Assembly (NCBI GenBank): GCA_035048495.1
Contig: CM068547.1
Coordinates: 19,165,913 to 19,229,912 of the forward strand
Direction: 5' to 3'
Length of the DNA: 64,000 nt
Source: Euptelea pleiosperma
Lineage: Eukaryota > Streptophyta > Magnoliopsida > Ranunculales > Eupteleaceae
The notes beneath the pieces are model-generated. The model did not search any database. It was not told the origin of the DNA and was given only the letters and a program-made list of their open reading frames with translations. Each line of letters begins with the position of its first letter. Position 1 is the stretch's first letter. Positions 47,691-62,174 of the stretch are shown piece by piece. Both the position numbers and the translations under genes were made by a program.

Positions 47691-50215
47691 TCGTAATTTG
47701 ACTCAAACTCTTCCATTGCTATTGTTTCAACACATTTGAAGTGTTAGAACAAGATTCGTGACAGTCGAAACAAGTTAGCTCCATCCGTGCGTCAACGTCT
47801 CAAATTGGACTCAGTTTGTATGTTACATTCCGAAGCTTATAACTTGTGACTTTTTCGCAACCGGACCTCATAATTAGACCCAAACTCTTCCATTACTATT
47901 GTTTCAATAGATTTGAAGTGTTGGCACAGTATTTGGGACAGTCAAAACAACTTACCTCCATCCGTGCGTCAAAGTCTCAAATTGGACTTAGTTTGTGTGT
48001 TACGTTCCTAAGCCTATAACTTGTGACTTTTTTGCAATCAGACCTCGTAATTTTACTCAAACTCTTCCATTATTATTGTTTGAACCCATTTGAAGTGTTG
48101 GAACAAGATTCGGGACAGGCAAAACAAGTTAGCAACATTCGTGCGTCAACGTCTCAAATTGGACACAGTTTGTGTGTTACATTCTGAAGCCAATAACTTG
48201 TGACTTTTTCGCAACCGGACCTCGTGATTGGACTCAAACTCTTCTATTACTATTGTTTCAACACATTTGAAGTGTTGAAACAAGATTCGGGACAGTCAAA
48301 ACAAGTTAGCTCCATCCGTTCATCAACGTCTAAAATTGGACTCAGTTTGTGTGTTACGTTCCGAACCCTATAACTTGTGACTTTTTCGCAACTGGAACTT
48401 GTAATTAGACTCGAATTCTTCCATTACTATTGTTTCAACACATTTGAAGTGTTGGAACAAGCTTCGGGACAGTTGAAACAAGTTAGCTCCATCCGTTCGT
48501 CAACGTCTCAAATTGGACTCAGTTTGTGTGTTACATTCCGAAGCCTATAACTTGTGACTTTTTCGCAACCGGACCTCGTGATTGGACTCAAACTCTTCTA
48601 TTACTATTGTTTCAACACATTTGAAGTGTTGAAACAAGATTCGGGACAGTCAAAACAAGTTAGGTCCATCCGTTCGTCAACGTCTCAAATTGGACTCAGT
48701 TTGGGTGTTACGTTCCGAACCCTATTACTTGTGACTTTTTCGCAACTGGAACTCGTAATTAGACTCGAATTCTTCCATTACTATTGTTTCAACACATTTG
48801 AAGTGTTGGAACAAGCTTCGGGACAGTCGAAACAAGTTAGCTCCATCCGTTCGTCAACGTCTCAAATTGGACTCAGTTTGTGTGTTACATTCCGAAGCCT
48901 ATAACTTGTGACTTTTTCGCAACCGGACCTCATAATTAGACTCATACTCTTCCATTACTATTGTTTCAACATATTTGAAGAGTTGGAACAAGATTCGGAA
49001 CAGTCGAAACAAGTTAGCTCCATCCATTCGTCAACGTCTCAAATTGGACTCAGTTTCTTTGTTACATTCCGAAGCCTATAACTTGTGACTATTTCGCAAC
49101 CGGACCTAATAATTAGACTCAAACACTTTCATTACTATTGTTTCAACAGATTTGAAGTGTTGGAACAATATTTGGGACAGTCGAAAGAAGTTTGCTCCAT
49201 CCGTACATCAACTTCTCAAATTGGACTCAGTTTCTCTGTTGCATTCCGAAGCCTATAACTTGTGACTTTTTCGCAACCGGACCTCGTGATTGGACTCAAA
49301 CTCTTCTATTACTATTGTTTCAACAGATTTGAAGTGTTGGAACAAGATTCGGAACAGTCGAAACAAGTTAGCTACATTCGTGCGTCAACGTCTCAAATTG
49401 GACACAGTTTGTGTGTTGCATTCCGAAGCCAATAACTTGTGACTTTTTCGCAACCGGACCTCGTAATTGGACTCAAACTCTTGTATTACTATTGTATCAA
49501 CACATTTGATGTGTTGGAACAAGATTCGGGACGGTCAAAACAAGTTAGCTCCATCCGTACGTCAACGTCTCAAATTGGACTCAGTTTCTGTGTTGCATTC
49601 CGAAGCCTATAACTTGTGACTTTTTCGCAACCGGACCTCGTGATTGGACTCAAACTCTTCTACTACTATTGTTTCCACACATTTGAAGTGTTGAAACAAG
49701 ATTCGGGACAGTCAAAACAAGTTAGCTCCATCCGTTCGTCAACGTCTAAAATTGGACTCAGTTTGTGTGTTACGTTCCGAACCCTATAACTTGTGACTTT
49801 TTTGCAACTGGAACTCGTAATTAGACTCGAATTGTTCCATTACTATTGTTTCAACACATTTGAAGTGTTGGAACAAGATTCGGGACAGTCGAAACAAGAT
49901 AGCTCCATCCGTTTGTCAACGTCTCAAATTGGACTCAGTTTGTGTGTTACATTCCGAAGCCTATTACTTGTGACTTTTTCGCAACCGGACCTCATAATTA
50001 GACTCAAACTCTTCCATTACTATTGTTTCAACAGATTTGAAGTGTGGGAACAAGATTCGGGACAGTCGAAACAAGTTAGGTCCATCCGTGCGTCAATGTA
50101 TTTAATTGGACTCAGTTTGTGTGTTACATTCCGAAGCCTATAACTTGTGACTTTTTCGCAACCGGACCTCCTAATTAGACTCATACTCTTCCATTACTAT
50201 TGTTTGACCATATTT
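46600..50215 (+). repeat. 3.6-kb block D, copy 1
   Basis: It repeats at 50495-54108 with offset 3893 (22 monomers minus 1 bp), seen at 46754/50647, 48554/52447 and 49793/53686. Shared markers include GATTCGGACAGTC, CGTTCGTAAACG, TTGGCACAG/GTGGCACAG (47923/51815), TGTTTGAACCC with TAGCAACATTCG, AACTTGTAATTAG, ACTATTTCGCAACC with CTAATAATTAG, TTGTATCAACAC, and TTTGACCATATTTG. The copies diverge at about 50215/54108, where GAAGAGTTGG changes to GAAGTGTTGG. Confidence 0.87.
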
Positions 50216-50494
50216 GAAGAGTTGGAACAAGATTCGGAACAGTCGAAACAAGTTAGCTCCATCCATTCGTCAACGTCTCAAATTGGACTCAGTTTCTATG
50301 TTACATTCTGAAGCCTATAACTTGTGACTTTTTCGCAACCAGACCTCATAATTAGACTCAAACTCTTCCATTACTATTGTTTCAACAGATTTGAAGTGTT
50401 GGAACAATATTTGGGACAGTCGAAATAAGTTTGCTCCATCCGTACATCAACTTCTCAAATTGGACTCAGTTTCTCTGTTGCATTCCGAAGCCTA
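50216..50494 (+). repeat. Short spacer between block D copies
   Basis: About one and a half monomers of TTCTATGTTACATTCTG and CAGATTTG, TATTTGGGACAG type lie here, with GTACATCAACTTCTC and TTTCTCTGTTGC. Closely similar monomers stand in the same position near 55430-55620 and 59840-60040, just before the GATTCGGACAGTC monomer. Confidence 0.7.
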
Positions 50495-53400
50495 TAACTT
50501 GTGACTTTTTCGCAACCGGACCTCGTGATTGGACTCAAACTCTTCTATTACTATTGTTTCAACACATTTGAAGTGTTGAAACAAGATTCGGACAGTCAAA
50601 ACAAGTTAGGTCCATCCGTTCGTCAACGTCTCAAATTGGACTCAGTGTGGGTGTTACGTTCCGAACCCTATTACTTGTGACTTTTTCGCAACTGGAACTC
50701 GTAATTAGACTCGAATTCTTCCATTACTATTGTTTCAACACATTTGAAGTGTTGGAACAAGCTTCGGGACAGTCGAAACAAGTTAGCTCCATCCGTTCGT
50801 CAACGTCTCAAATTGGACTCAGTTTGTGTGTTACATTCCGAAGCCTATAACTTGTGACTTTTTTGCAACCGGACCTCCTGATGGGACTCAAACTCTTCTA
50901 TTACTATTGTTTCAACACATTTGAAGTGTTGAAACAAGATTCGTGACAGTCAAAACAAGTTAGGTCCATCCGTTCGTCAACGTCTCAAATTGGACTCAGT
51001 TTGTGTGTTACGTTCCGAACCCTATTACTTGTGACTTTTTCGCAACTGGAACTCGTAATTAGACTCGAATTCTTCCATTACTATTGTTTCAACACATTTG
51101 AAGTGTTGGAACAAGCTTCGGGACAGTCGAAACAAGTTAGCTCCATCCGTTCGTAAACGTCTCAAATTGGACTCAGTTTGTGTGTTACATTCCGAAGCCT
51201 ATAACTTGTGACTTATGCGCAACCGGACCTCATAATTAGACTCATACTCTTCCATTACTATTGTTTCAACATATTTGAAGAGTTGGAACAAGATTCGGAA
51301 CAGTCGAAACAAGTTAGCTCCATCCGTTCGTCAACGTCTCAAATTGGACTCAGTTTCTGTGTTACATTCCGAAGCCTATAACTTGTGACTTTTTCCCAAC
51401 CGGACCTCATAATTAGACTCAAACTCTTCCATTACTATTGTTTCAACAGATTTGAAGTGTTGGAACAATATTTGGGACAGTCGAAACAAGTTAGCTCCAT
51501 CCGTACGTCAACGTCTCAAATTGGACTCAGTTTCTGTGTTGCATTCCGAAGCCTATAACTTGTGACTTTTTCGCAACCGGACCTCGTAATTGGGCTCAAA
51601 CTCTTCCATTGCTATTGTTTCAACACATTTGAAGTGTTAGAACAAGATTCGTGATAGTCGAAACAAGTTAGCTCCATCCGTGCGTCAACGTCTCAAATTG
51701 GACTCAGTTTGTATGTTACATTCCGAAGCTTATAACTTGTGACTTTTTCGCAACCGGACCTCATAATTAGACCCAAACTCTTCCATTACTATTGTTTCAA
51801 TAGATTTGAAGTGGTGGCACAGTATTTGGGACAGTCAAAACAACTTACCTCCATCCGTGCGTCAAAGTCTCAAATTGGACTTAGTTTGTGTGTTACGTTC
51901 CTAAGCCTATAACTTGTGACTTTTTTGCAATCAGACCTCGTAATTTTACTCAAACTCTTCCATTATTCTTGTTTGAACCCATTTGAAGTGTTGGAACAAG
52001 ATTCGGGACAGGCAAAACAAGTTAGCAACATTCGTGCGTCAACGTCTCAAATTGGACACAGTTTGTGTGTTACATTCTGAAGCCAATAACTTGTGACTTT
52101 TTCGCAATCGGACCTCGTGATTGGACTCAAACTCTTCTATTACTATTGTTTCAACACATTTGAAGTGTTGAAACAAGATTCGGGACAGTCAAAACAAGTT
52201 AGCTCCATCCGTTCATCAACGTCTAAAATTGGACTCAGTTTGTGTGTTACGTTCCGAACCCTATAACTTGTGACTTTTTCGCAACTGGAACTTGTAATTA
52301 GACTCGAATTCTTCCATTACTATTGTTTCAACACATTTGAAGTGTTGGAACAAGCTTCGGGACAGTTGAAACAAGTTAGCTCCATCCGTTCGTCAACGTC
52401 TCAAATTGGACTCAGTTTGTGTGTTACATTCCGAAGCCTATAACTTGTGACTTTTTCGCAACCGGACCTCGTGATTGGACTCAAACTCTTCTATTACTAT
52501 TGTTTCAACACATTTGAAGTGTTGAAACAAGATTCGGGACAGTCAAAACAAGTTAGGTCCATCCGTTCGTCAACGTCTCAAATTGGACTTAGTTTGGGTG
52601 TTACGTTCCGAACCCTATTACTTGTGACTTTTTCGCAACTGGAACTCGTAATTAGACTCGAATTCTTCCATTACTATTGTTTCAACACATTTGAAGTGTT
52701 GGAACAAGCTTCGGGACAGTCGAAACAAGTTAGCTCCATCCGTTCGTCAACGTCTCAAATTGGACTCAGTTTGTGTGTTACATTCCGAAGCCTATAACTT
52801 GTGACTTTTTCGCAACCGGACCTCATAATTAGACTCATACTTTTCCATTACTATTGTTTCAACATATTTGAAGAGTTGGAACAAGATTCGGAACAGTCGA
52901 AACAAGTTAGCTCCATCCGTTCGTCAACGTCTCAAATTGGACTCAGTTTCTGTGTTACATTCCGAAGCCTATAACTTGTGACTATTTCGCAACCGGACCT
53001 AATAATTAGACTCAAACTCTTCCATTACTATTGTTTCAACAGATTTGAAGTGTTGGAACAATATTTGGGACAGTCGAAACAAGTTTGCTCCATCCGTACA
53101 TCAACTTCTCAAATTGGACTCAGTTTCTCTGTTGCATTCCGAAGCCTATAACTTGTGACTTTTTCGCAACCGGACCTCGTGATTGGACTCAAACTCTTCT
53201 ATTACTATTGTTTCAACAGATTTGAAGTGTTGGAACAAGATTCGGAACAGTCGAAACAAGTTAGCTACATTCGTGCGTCAACGTCTCAAATTGGACACAG
53301 TTTGTGTGTTGCATTCCGAAGCCAATAACTTGTGACTTTTTCGCAACCAGACCTCGTAATTGGACTCAAACTCTTGTATTACTATTGTATCAACACATTT

Positions 53401-54108
53401 GATGTGTTGGAACAAAATTCGGGACGGTCAAAACAAGTTAGCTCCATCCGTACGTCAACGTCTCAAATTGGACTCAGTTTCTGTGTTGCATTCCGAAGCC
53501 TATAACTTGTGACTTTTTCGCAACCGGACCCCGTGATTGGACTCAAACTCTTCTACTACTATTGTTTCAACACATTTGAAGTGTTGAAACAAGATTCGGG
53601 ACAGTCAAAACAAGTTAGCTCCATCCGTTCGTCAACGTCTAAAATTGGACTCAGTTTGTGTGTTACGTTCCGAACCCTATAACTTGTGACTTTTTCGCAA
53701 CTGGAACTCGTAATTAGACTCGAATTGTTCCATTACTATTGTATCAACACATTTGAAGTGTTGGAACAAGATTCGGGACAGTCGAAACAAGATAGCTCCA
53801 TCCGTTCGTCAACGTCTCAAATTGGACTCAGTTTGTGTGTTACATTCCGAAGCCTATTACTTGTGACTTTTTCGCAACCGGACCTCATAATTAGACTCAA
53901 ACTCTTCCATTACTATTGTTTCAACAGATTTGAAGTGTTGGAACAAGATTCGGGACAGTCGAAACAAGTTAGGTCCATCCGTGCGTCAATGTCTTTAATT
54001 GGACTCAGTTTGTGTGTTACATTCCGAAGCCTATAACTTGTGACTTTTTCGCAACCGGACCTCCTAATTAGACTCATACTCTTCCATTACTATTGTTTGA
54101 CCATATTT
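50495..54108 (+). repeat. 3.6-kb block D, copy 2
   Basis: This copy is offset 3893 from 46600-50215. From about 51735 it is also the first copy of block E, so this stretch has been duplicated at least twice. Private differences include ACTTATGCGCAACC near 51212, TTTTCCCAACCGG near 51391 (shared with 60944) and TTATTCTTGTTTG near 51963. Confidence 0.87.
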
Positions 54109-56228
54109 GAAGTGTTGGAACAAGATTCGGGACAGTTGAAACAAGTTAGCTCCATCAGTTCGTCAACGTCTCAAATTGGACTCAGTTTCTATGTTACATT
54201 CTGAAGCCTATAACTTGTGACTTTTTCGCAATCGGACCTCGTAATTGGTCTCAAACTCTTCCATTACTATTGTTTCAACACATTTGAAGTGTTAGAACAA
54301 GATTCGTGATAGTCAAAAACCGTTTGCTCCATCCGTGCGTCAACGTCTCAAATTGGACACAGTTTGTGTGTTATATTCCGAAGCCAATAACTTGTGACTT
54401 TTTCGCAACCGGACCTCGTAATTGGACTCAAACTCTTCCATTACTATTGTTTCAACACATTTGAAGTGTTAGAACAAGATTCGTGATAGTCGAAACAAGT
54501 TAGCTCCATCCGTGCGTCAACGTCTAAAATTGGACTCAGTTTGTGTGTTACATTCCGAAGCCTATAACTTGTGACTTTTTCGCAACCAGACCTCATAATT
54601 AGACCCAAACTCTTCCATTACTATTGTTTCAATAGATTTGAATTGTTGGAACAGTATTTGGGACAGTCAAAATAACTTATCTCCATCCGTGCGTCGAAGT
54701 CTCAAATTGGACTTAGTTTGTGTGTTAGGTTCCTAAGCCTATAACTTGTGACTTTTTCGCAATCAGACCTCGTAATTTTACTCAAACTCTTCCATTATTA
54801 TTGTTTCAACCCATTTGAAGTATTGGAACAAGATTCGGGACAGGCAAAACAAGTTAGCTACATTCGTGCGTCAACGTCTCAAATTGGACACAGTTTGTGT
54901 GTTACATTCCGAAGCCAATAACTTTTGACTTTTTCGCAACCGGACCTTGTGATTCGACTCAAACTCTTGTATTACTATTGTTTCCACACATTTGATGTGT
55001 TGGAACAAGATTCGGGACGGTCAAAACAAGTTAGCTCCATCCGTACGTCAACGTCTCAAATTGGACCCAGTTTCTGAGTTGCATTCCGAAGCCTATAACT
55101 TGTGACTTTTTCGCAACCGGACCTCGTAATTGGACTCAAACTCTTCCATTACTATTGTTTCAACAGATTTGAAGTGTTGGAACAAGATTCGGGACAGTCG
55201 AAACAAGTTAGCTCCATCCGTGCGTCAATGTCTTTAATTGGACTCAATTTGTGTGTTACATTCCGAAGCCTATAACTTGTGACTTTTTCGCAACCGGACC
55301 TCGTGATTAGACTCAAACTCTTGTATTACTATTGTTTCAACACATTTGATGTGTTGGAACAAGATTCGGGATAGTTGAAACAAGTTAGCTCCATCCGTTC
55401 GTCAACGTCTCAAATTGGACTCAGTTTCTATGTTACATTCTGAAGCCTATAACTTGTGACTTTTTCGCAACCGGACCTCATAATTAGACTCAAACTCTTC
55501 CATTACTATTGTTTCAACAGATTTGAAGTGTTGGAACAATATTTGGGACAGTCGAAACAAGTTTGCTCCATCCGTACATCAACTTCTCAAATTGGACTCA
55601 GTTTCTCTGTTGCATTCCGAAGCCTATAACTTGTGACTTTTTCGCAACCGGACCTCGTGATTGGACTCAAACTCTTCTATTACTATTGTTTCAACACATT
55701 TGAAGTGTTGAAACAAGATTCGGACAGTCAAAACAAGTTAGGTCCATCCGTTCGTCAACGTCTCAAATTGGACTCAGTTTGGGAGTTACGTTCCGAACCC
55801 TATTACTTGTGACTTTTTCGCAACTGGAACTCGTAATTAGACTCGAATTCTTCCATTACTATTGTTTCAACACATTTGAAGTGTTGGAACAAGCTTCGGG
55901 ACAGTCGAAACAAGTTAGCTCCATCCGTTCGTCAACGTCTCAAATTGGACTCAGTTTGTGTGTTACATTCCGAAGCCTATAACTTGTGACTTTTTTGCAA
56001 CCGGACCTCCTGATGGGACTCAAACTCTTCTATTACTATTGTTTCAACACATTTGAAGTGTTGAAACAAGATTCGTGACAGTCAAAACAAGTTAGGTCCA
56101 TCCGTTCGTCAACGTCTCAAATTGGACTCAGTTTGTGTGTTACGTTCCGAACCCTATTACTTGTGACTTTTTCGCAACTGGAACTCGTAATTAGACTCGA
56201 ATTCTTCCATTACTATTGTTTCAACACA
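51735..56228 (+). repeat. 4.5-kb block E, copy 1
   Basis: It repeats at 56336-60650. The offset starts at 4601, is 4599 after a 2-bp deletion in the second copy (GTTTGTGTTACATTCTG near 56669), and is 4422 after about 54250, where the second copy has one monomer fewer. Shared rare variants include AAAAACCGTTTGC (54315/58737), GTTAGGTTCC (54724/59146), AACTTTTGAC (54921/59342), GATTCGGACAG (55716/60138) and GGACCTCCTGAT (56004/60426). The shared part ends near 56228, where this copy switches to GATGTGTTGG and TTCTGGTCGG. Confidence 0.87.
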
Positions 56229-56335
56229 TTTGATGTGTTGGAACAAGATTCTGGTCGGTCAAAACAAGTTAGCTCCATCCGTGCGTCAACGTCTCAAATT
56301 GGACACAGTTTGTGTGTTATATTCCGAAGCCAATA
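56229..56335 (+). repeat. Join between block E copies
   Basis: It is less than one monomer long and holds the unusual GATTCTGGTCGGTC variant followed by GACACAG, GTTATATTCC and GCCAATAAC. Similar GTTATATTCC with GCCAATAAC monomers occur near 54370, 58795 and 61800. Nothing but satellite is present. Confidence 0.65.
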
Positions 56336-59300
56336 ACTTGTGACTTTTTCGCAACCGGACCTCATAATTAGACCCAAACTCTTCCATTACTATTGTTTCA
56401 ATAGATTTGAAGTGTTGGCACAGTATTTGGGACAGTCAAAACAACTTACCTCCATCCGTGCGTCAAAGTCTCAAATTGGACTTAGTTTGTGTGTTACGTT
56501 CCTAAGCCTATAACTTGTGACTTTTTTGCAATCAGACCTCGTAATATTACTCAAACTCTTCCATTATTATTGTTTTAACCCATTTGAAGTGTTGGAACAA
56601 GATTCGGGACAGGCAAAACAAGCTAGCAACATTCGTGCGTCAACGTCTCAAATTGGACACAGTTTGTGTTACATTCTGAAGCCAATAACTTGTGACTTTT
56701 TCGCAACCGGACCTCGTGATTGGACTCAAACTCTTCTATTACTATTGTTTCAACACATTTGAAGTGTTGAAACAAGATTCGGGACAGTCAAAACAAGTTA
56801 GCTCCATCCGTTCATCAACGTCTAAAATTGGACTCAGTTTGTGTGTTACGTTCCGAACCCTATAACTTGTGACTTTTTCGCAACTGGAACTCATAACTAG
56901 ACTCGAATTCTTCCATTACTATTGTTTCAACACATTTGAAGTGTTGGAATAAGCTTCGGGACAGTTGAAACAAGTTAGCTCCATCCGTTCGTCAACGTCT
57001 CAAATTGGACTCAGTTTGTGTGTTACATTCCGAAGCCTATAACTTGTGACTTTTTCGCAACCGGACCTCGTGATTGGACTCAAACTCTTCTATTACTATT
57101 GTTTCAACACATTTGAAGTGTTGAAACAAGATTCGGGACAGTCAAAACAAGTTAGGTCCATCTGTTCGTCAACGTCTCAAATTGGACTCAGTTTGTGTGT
57201 TACATTCCGAACCCTATTACTTGTGACTTTTTCGCAACTGGAACTCGTAATTAGACTCGAATTCTTCCATTACTATTGTTTCAACACATTTGAAGTGTTG
57301 GAACAAGCTTCGGGACAGTCGAAACAAGTTAGCTCCATCCGTTCGTCAACGTCTCAAATTGGACTCAGTTTGTGTGTTACATTCCGAAGCCTATAACTTG
57401 TGACTTTTTCGCAACCGGACCTCATAATTAGACTCATACTCTTCCATTACTATTGTTTCAACATATTTGAAGAGTTGGAACAAGATTCGGAACAGTCGAA
57501 ACAAGTTAGCTCCATCCGTTCGTCAACGTCTCAAATTGGACTCAGTTTCTGTGTTACATTCCGAAGCCTATAACTTGTGACTATTTCGCAACCGGACCTA
57601 ATAATTAGACTCAAACTCTTCCATTACTATTGTTTCAACAGATTTGAAGTGTTGGAACAATATTTGGGACAGTCGAAACAAGTTTGCTCCATCCGTACAT
57701 CAACTTCTCAAATTGGACTCAGTTTCTCTGTTGCATTCCGAAGCCTATAACTTGTGACTTTTTCGCAACCGGACCTCGTGATTGGACTCAAACTCTTCTA
57801 TTACTATTGTTTCAACAGATTTGAAGTGTTGGAACAAGATTCGGAACAGTCGAAACAAGTTAGCTACATTCGTGCGTCAACGTCTCAAATTGGACACAGT
57901 TTGTGTGTTGCATTCCGAAGCCAATAACTTGTGACTTTTTCGCAACCGGACCTCGTAATTGGACTCAAACTCTTGTATTACTATTGTTGCAACACATTTG
58001 ATGTGTTGGAACAAGATTCGGGACGGTCAAAACAAGTTAGCTCCATCCGTACGTCAACGTCTCAAATTGGACTCAGTTTCTGTGTTGCATTCCGAAGCCT
58101 ATAACTTGTGACTTTTTCGCAACCGGACCTCGTGATTGGACTCAAACTCTTCTATTACTATTGTTTCAACACATTTGAAGTGTTGAAACAAGATTCGGGA
58201 CAGTCAAAACAAGTTAGCTCCATCCGTTCGTCAACGTCTAAAATTGGACTCAGTTTGTGTGTTACGTTCCGAACCCTACAACGTGTGACTTTTTCGCAAC
58301 TGGAACTCGTAATTAGACTCGAATTGTTCCATTACTATTGTTTCAACACATTTGAAGTGTTGGAACAAGATTCGGGACAGTCGAAACAAGATAGCTCTAT
58401 CCGTTCGTCAACGTCTCAAATTGGACTCAGTTTGTGTGTTACATTCCGAAGCCTATTACTTGTGACTTTTTCGCAACCGGACCTCATAATTAGACTCAAA
58501 CTCTTCCATTACTATTGTTTCAACAGATTTGAAGTGTTGGAACAAGATTCGGGACAGTCGAAACAAGTTAGGTCCATCCGTGCGTCAATGTCTTTAATTG
58601 GACTCAGTTTGTGTGTTACATTCCGAAGCCTATAACTTGTGACTTTTTCGCAACCGGACCTCGTGATTGGACTCAAACTCTTCTATTACTATTGTTTCAA
58701 CACATTTGAAGTGTTAGAACAAGATTCGTGATAGTCAAAAACCGTTTGCTCCATCCGTGCGTCAACGTCTCAAATTGGACACAGTTTGTGTGTTATATTC
58801 CGAAGCCAATAACTTGTGACTTTTTCGCAACCGGACCTCGTAATTGGACTCAAACTCTTCCATTACTATTGTTTCAACACATTTGAAGTGTTAGAACAAG
58901 ATTCGTGATAGTCGAAACAAGTTAGCTCCATCCGTGCGTCAACGTCTAAAATTGGACTCAGTTTGTGTGTTACATTCCGAAGCTTATAACTTGTGACTTT
59001 TTCGCAACCAGACCTCATAATTAGACCCAAACTCTTCCATTACTATTGTTTCAATAGATTTGAATTGTTGGAACAGTATTTGGGACAGTCAAAATAACTT
59101 ACCTCCATCCGTGCGTCGAAGTCTCAAATTGGACTTAGTTTGTGTGTTAGGTTCCTAAGCCTATAACTTGTGACTTTTTCGCAATCAGACCTCGTAATTT
59201 TACTCAAACTCTTCCATTATTATTGTTTCAACCCATTTGAAGTATTGGAACAAGATTCGGGACAGGCAAAACAAGTTAGCTACATTCGTGCGTCAACGTC

Positions 59301-60650
59301 TCAAATTGGACACAGTTTGTGTGTTACATTCCGAAGCCAATAACTTTTGACTTTTTCGCAACCGGACCTCGTGATTGGACTCAAACTCTTGTATTACTAT
59401 TGTTTCAACACATTTGATGTGTTGGAACAAGATTCGGGATGGTCAAAACAAGTTAGCTCCATCCGTACGTCAACGTCTCAAATTGGACTCAGTTTCTGTG
59501 TTGCATTCCGAAGCCTATAACTTGTGAGTTTTTCGCAACCGGACCTCGTAATTGGACTCAAACTCTTCCATTACTATTGTTTCAACAGATTTGAAGTGTT
59601 GGAACAAGATTCGGGACAGTCGAAACAAGTTAGCTCCATCCGTGCGTCAATGTCTTTAATTGGACTCAATTTGTGTTTTACATTCCGAAGCCTATAACTT
59701 GTGACTTTTTCGCAACCGGACCTCCTAATTAGACTCATACTCTTCCATTACTATTGTTTCAACATATTTGAAGTGTTGGAACAAGATTCGGGATAGTTGA
59801 AACAAGTTAGCTCCATCCGTTCGTCAACGTCTCAAATTGGACTCAGTTTCTATGTTACATTCTGAAGCCTATAACTTGTGACTTTTTCGCAACCGGACCT
59901 CATAATTAGACTCAAACTCTTCCATTACTATTGTTTCAACAGATTTGAAGTGTTGGAACAATATTTGGGACAGTCGAAACAAGTTTGCTCCATCCGTACC
60001 ACAACTTCTCAAATTGGACTCAGTTTCTCTGTTGCATTCCGAAGCCTATAACTTGTGACTTTTTCGCAACCGGACCTCGTGATTGGACTCAAACTCTTCT
60101 ATTACTATTGTTTCAACACATTTGAAGTGTTGAAACAAGATTCGGACAGTCAAAACAAGTTAGGTCCATCCGTTCGTCAACGTCTCAAATTGGACTCAGT
60201 TTGGGTGTTACGTTCCGAACCCTATTACTTGTGACTTTTTCGCAACTGGAACTCGTAATTAGACTCGAATTCTTCCATTACTATTGTTTCAACACATTTG
60301 AAGTGTTGGAACAAGCTTCGGGACAGTCGAAACAAGTTAGCTCCATCCGTTCGTCAACGTCTCAAATTGGACTCAGTTTGTGTGTTACATTCCGAAGCCT
60401 ATAACTTGTGACTTTTTTGCAACCGGACCTCCTGATTGGACTCAAACTCTTCTATTACTATTGTTTCAACACATTTGAAGTGTTGACACAAGATTCGGGA
60501 CAGTCAAAACAAGTTAGGTCCATCCGTTCGTCAACGTCTCAAATTGGACTCAGTTTGTGTGTTACGTTCCGAACCCTATTACTTGTGACTTTTTCGCAAC
60601 TGGAACTCGTAATTAGACTCGAATTCTTCCATTACTATTGTTTCAACACA
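56336..60650 (+). repeat. 4.3-kb block E, copy 2
   Basis: This is the second copy of 51735-56228. It lacks one monomer: near 58640, where copy 1 has a CTCCTAATTAG, TTTGACCATATTTG monomer, this copy passes straight to a CGTGATTGG monomer that then carries GATTCGTGATAG. Private changes include TAATATTAC (56543) and CTACAACGTGTGAC (58277). Confidence 0.86.
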
Positions 60651-62174
60651 TTTGAAGTGTTGGAACAAGCTTCGGGACAGTCGAAACAAGTTAGCTCCAT
60701 CCGTTCGTAAACGTCTCAAATTGGACTCAGTTTGTGTGTTACATTCCGAAGCCTATAACTTGTGACTTTTGCGCAACCGGACCTCATAATTAGACTCATA
60801 CTCTTCCATTACTATTGTTTCAACATATTTGAAGAGTTGGAACAAGATTCGGAACAGTCGAAACAAGTTAGCTCCATCCGTTCGTCAACGTCTCAAATTG
60901 GACTCAGTTTCTGTGTTACATTCCGAAGCCTATAACTTGTGACTTTTTCCCAACCGGACCTCATAATTGGACTCAAACTCTTCCATTACTATTGTTTCAA
61001 CAGATTTGAAGTGTTGGAACAATATTTGGGACAATCGAAACAAGTTAGCTCCATCCGTACGTCAACGTCTCAAATTGGACTCAGTTTCTGTGTTGCATTC
61101 CGAAGCCTATAACTTGTGACTTTTTCGCAACCGGACCTCGTGATTGGACTCAAACTCTTCTATTACTATTGTTTCAACAGATTTGAAGTGTTGGAACAAG
61201 ATTCGGAACAGTCGAAACAAGTTAGCTACATTCGTGCGTCAACGTCTCAAATTGGACACAGTTTGTGTGTTACACTCCGAAGCCAATAACTTGTGACTTT
61301 TTCGCAACCGGACCTCGTAATTGGACTCAAACTCTCGTATTACTATTGTTTCAACACATTTGATGTGTTGGAACCAGATTCGGGACGGTCAAAACAAGTT
61401 AGCTCCATCCGTACGTCAACGTCTCAAATTGGACTCAGTTTCTGTGTTGCATTCCGAAGCCTATAACTTGTGACTTTTTCGCAACCGGACCTCCTAATTA
61501 GACTCATACTCTTCCATTACTATTGTTTGACCATATTTGAAGTGTTGGAACAAGATTCGGGACAGTTGAAACAAGTTAGCTCCATCCGTTCGTCAACGTC
61601 TCAAATTGGACCCAGTTTCTATGTTACATTCTGAAGCCTATAACTTGTGACTTTTTCGCAACCGGACCTCATAATTAGACTCAAACTCTTCCATTACTAT
61701 TCTTTCAACAGATTTGAAGTGTTGGAACAATATTTGGGACAGTCAAAACAAGTTAGCTCCATCCGTGCGTCAACGTCTCAAATTGGACACAGTTTGTGTG
61801 TTATATTCCGAAGCCAATAACTTGTGACTTTTTCGCAACCGGACCTCGTAATTGGACTCAAACTCTTGTATTACTATAGTTTCAACACATTTGATGTGTT
61901 GGAACAAGATTCGGGACGGTCGAAACAAGTTAGCTCCATCCGTACGTCAACGTCTCAAATTGGACTCAGTTTCTGTGTTGCATTCCGAAGCCTATAACTT
62001 GTGACTTTTTCGCAACCGGACCTCGTAATTGGACTCAAACTCTTCCATTACTATTGTTTCAACACATTTGAAGTGTTAGAACAAGATTCGTGATAGTCGA
62101 AACAAGTTAGCTCCATCCGTGCGTCAACGTCTCAAATTGGACTCAGTTTGTGTGTTACATTCCGAAGCTTATAA
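60651..62174 (+). repeat. Mosaic of block D/E monomers
   Basis: The first part (about 60660-61105) follows 51106-51550 with offset 9554, sharing TTTTCCCAACCGG and CGTTCGTAAACG. It then changes to monomers like 53190-53400 (GATTCGGAACAG with TAGCTACATTCG), then the TTTGACCATATTTG monomer (61530), then GATTCGTGATAG types with GAAGCTTATAAC like those near 51640-51730. Several exchange points are therefore packed into 1.5 kb. Confidence 0.7.
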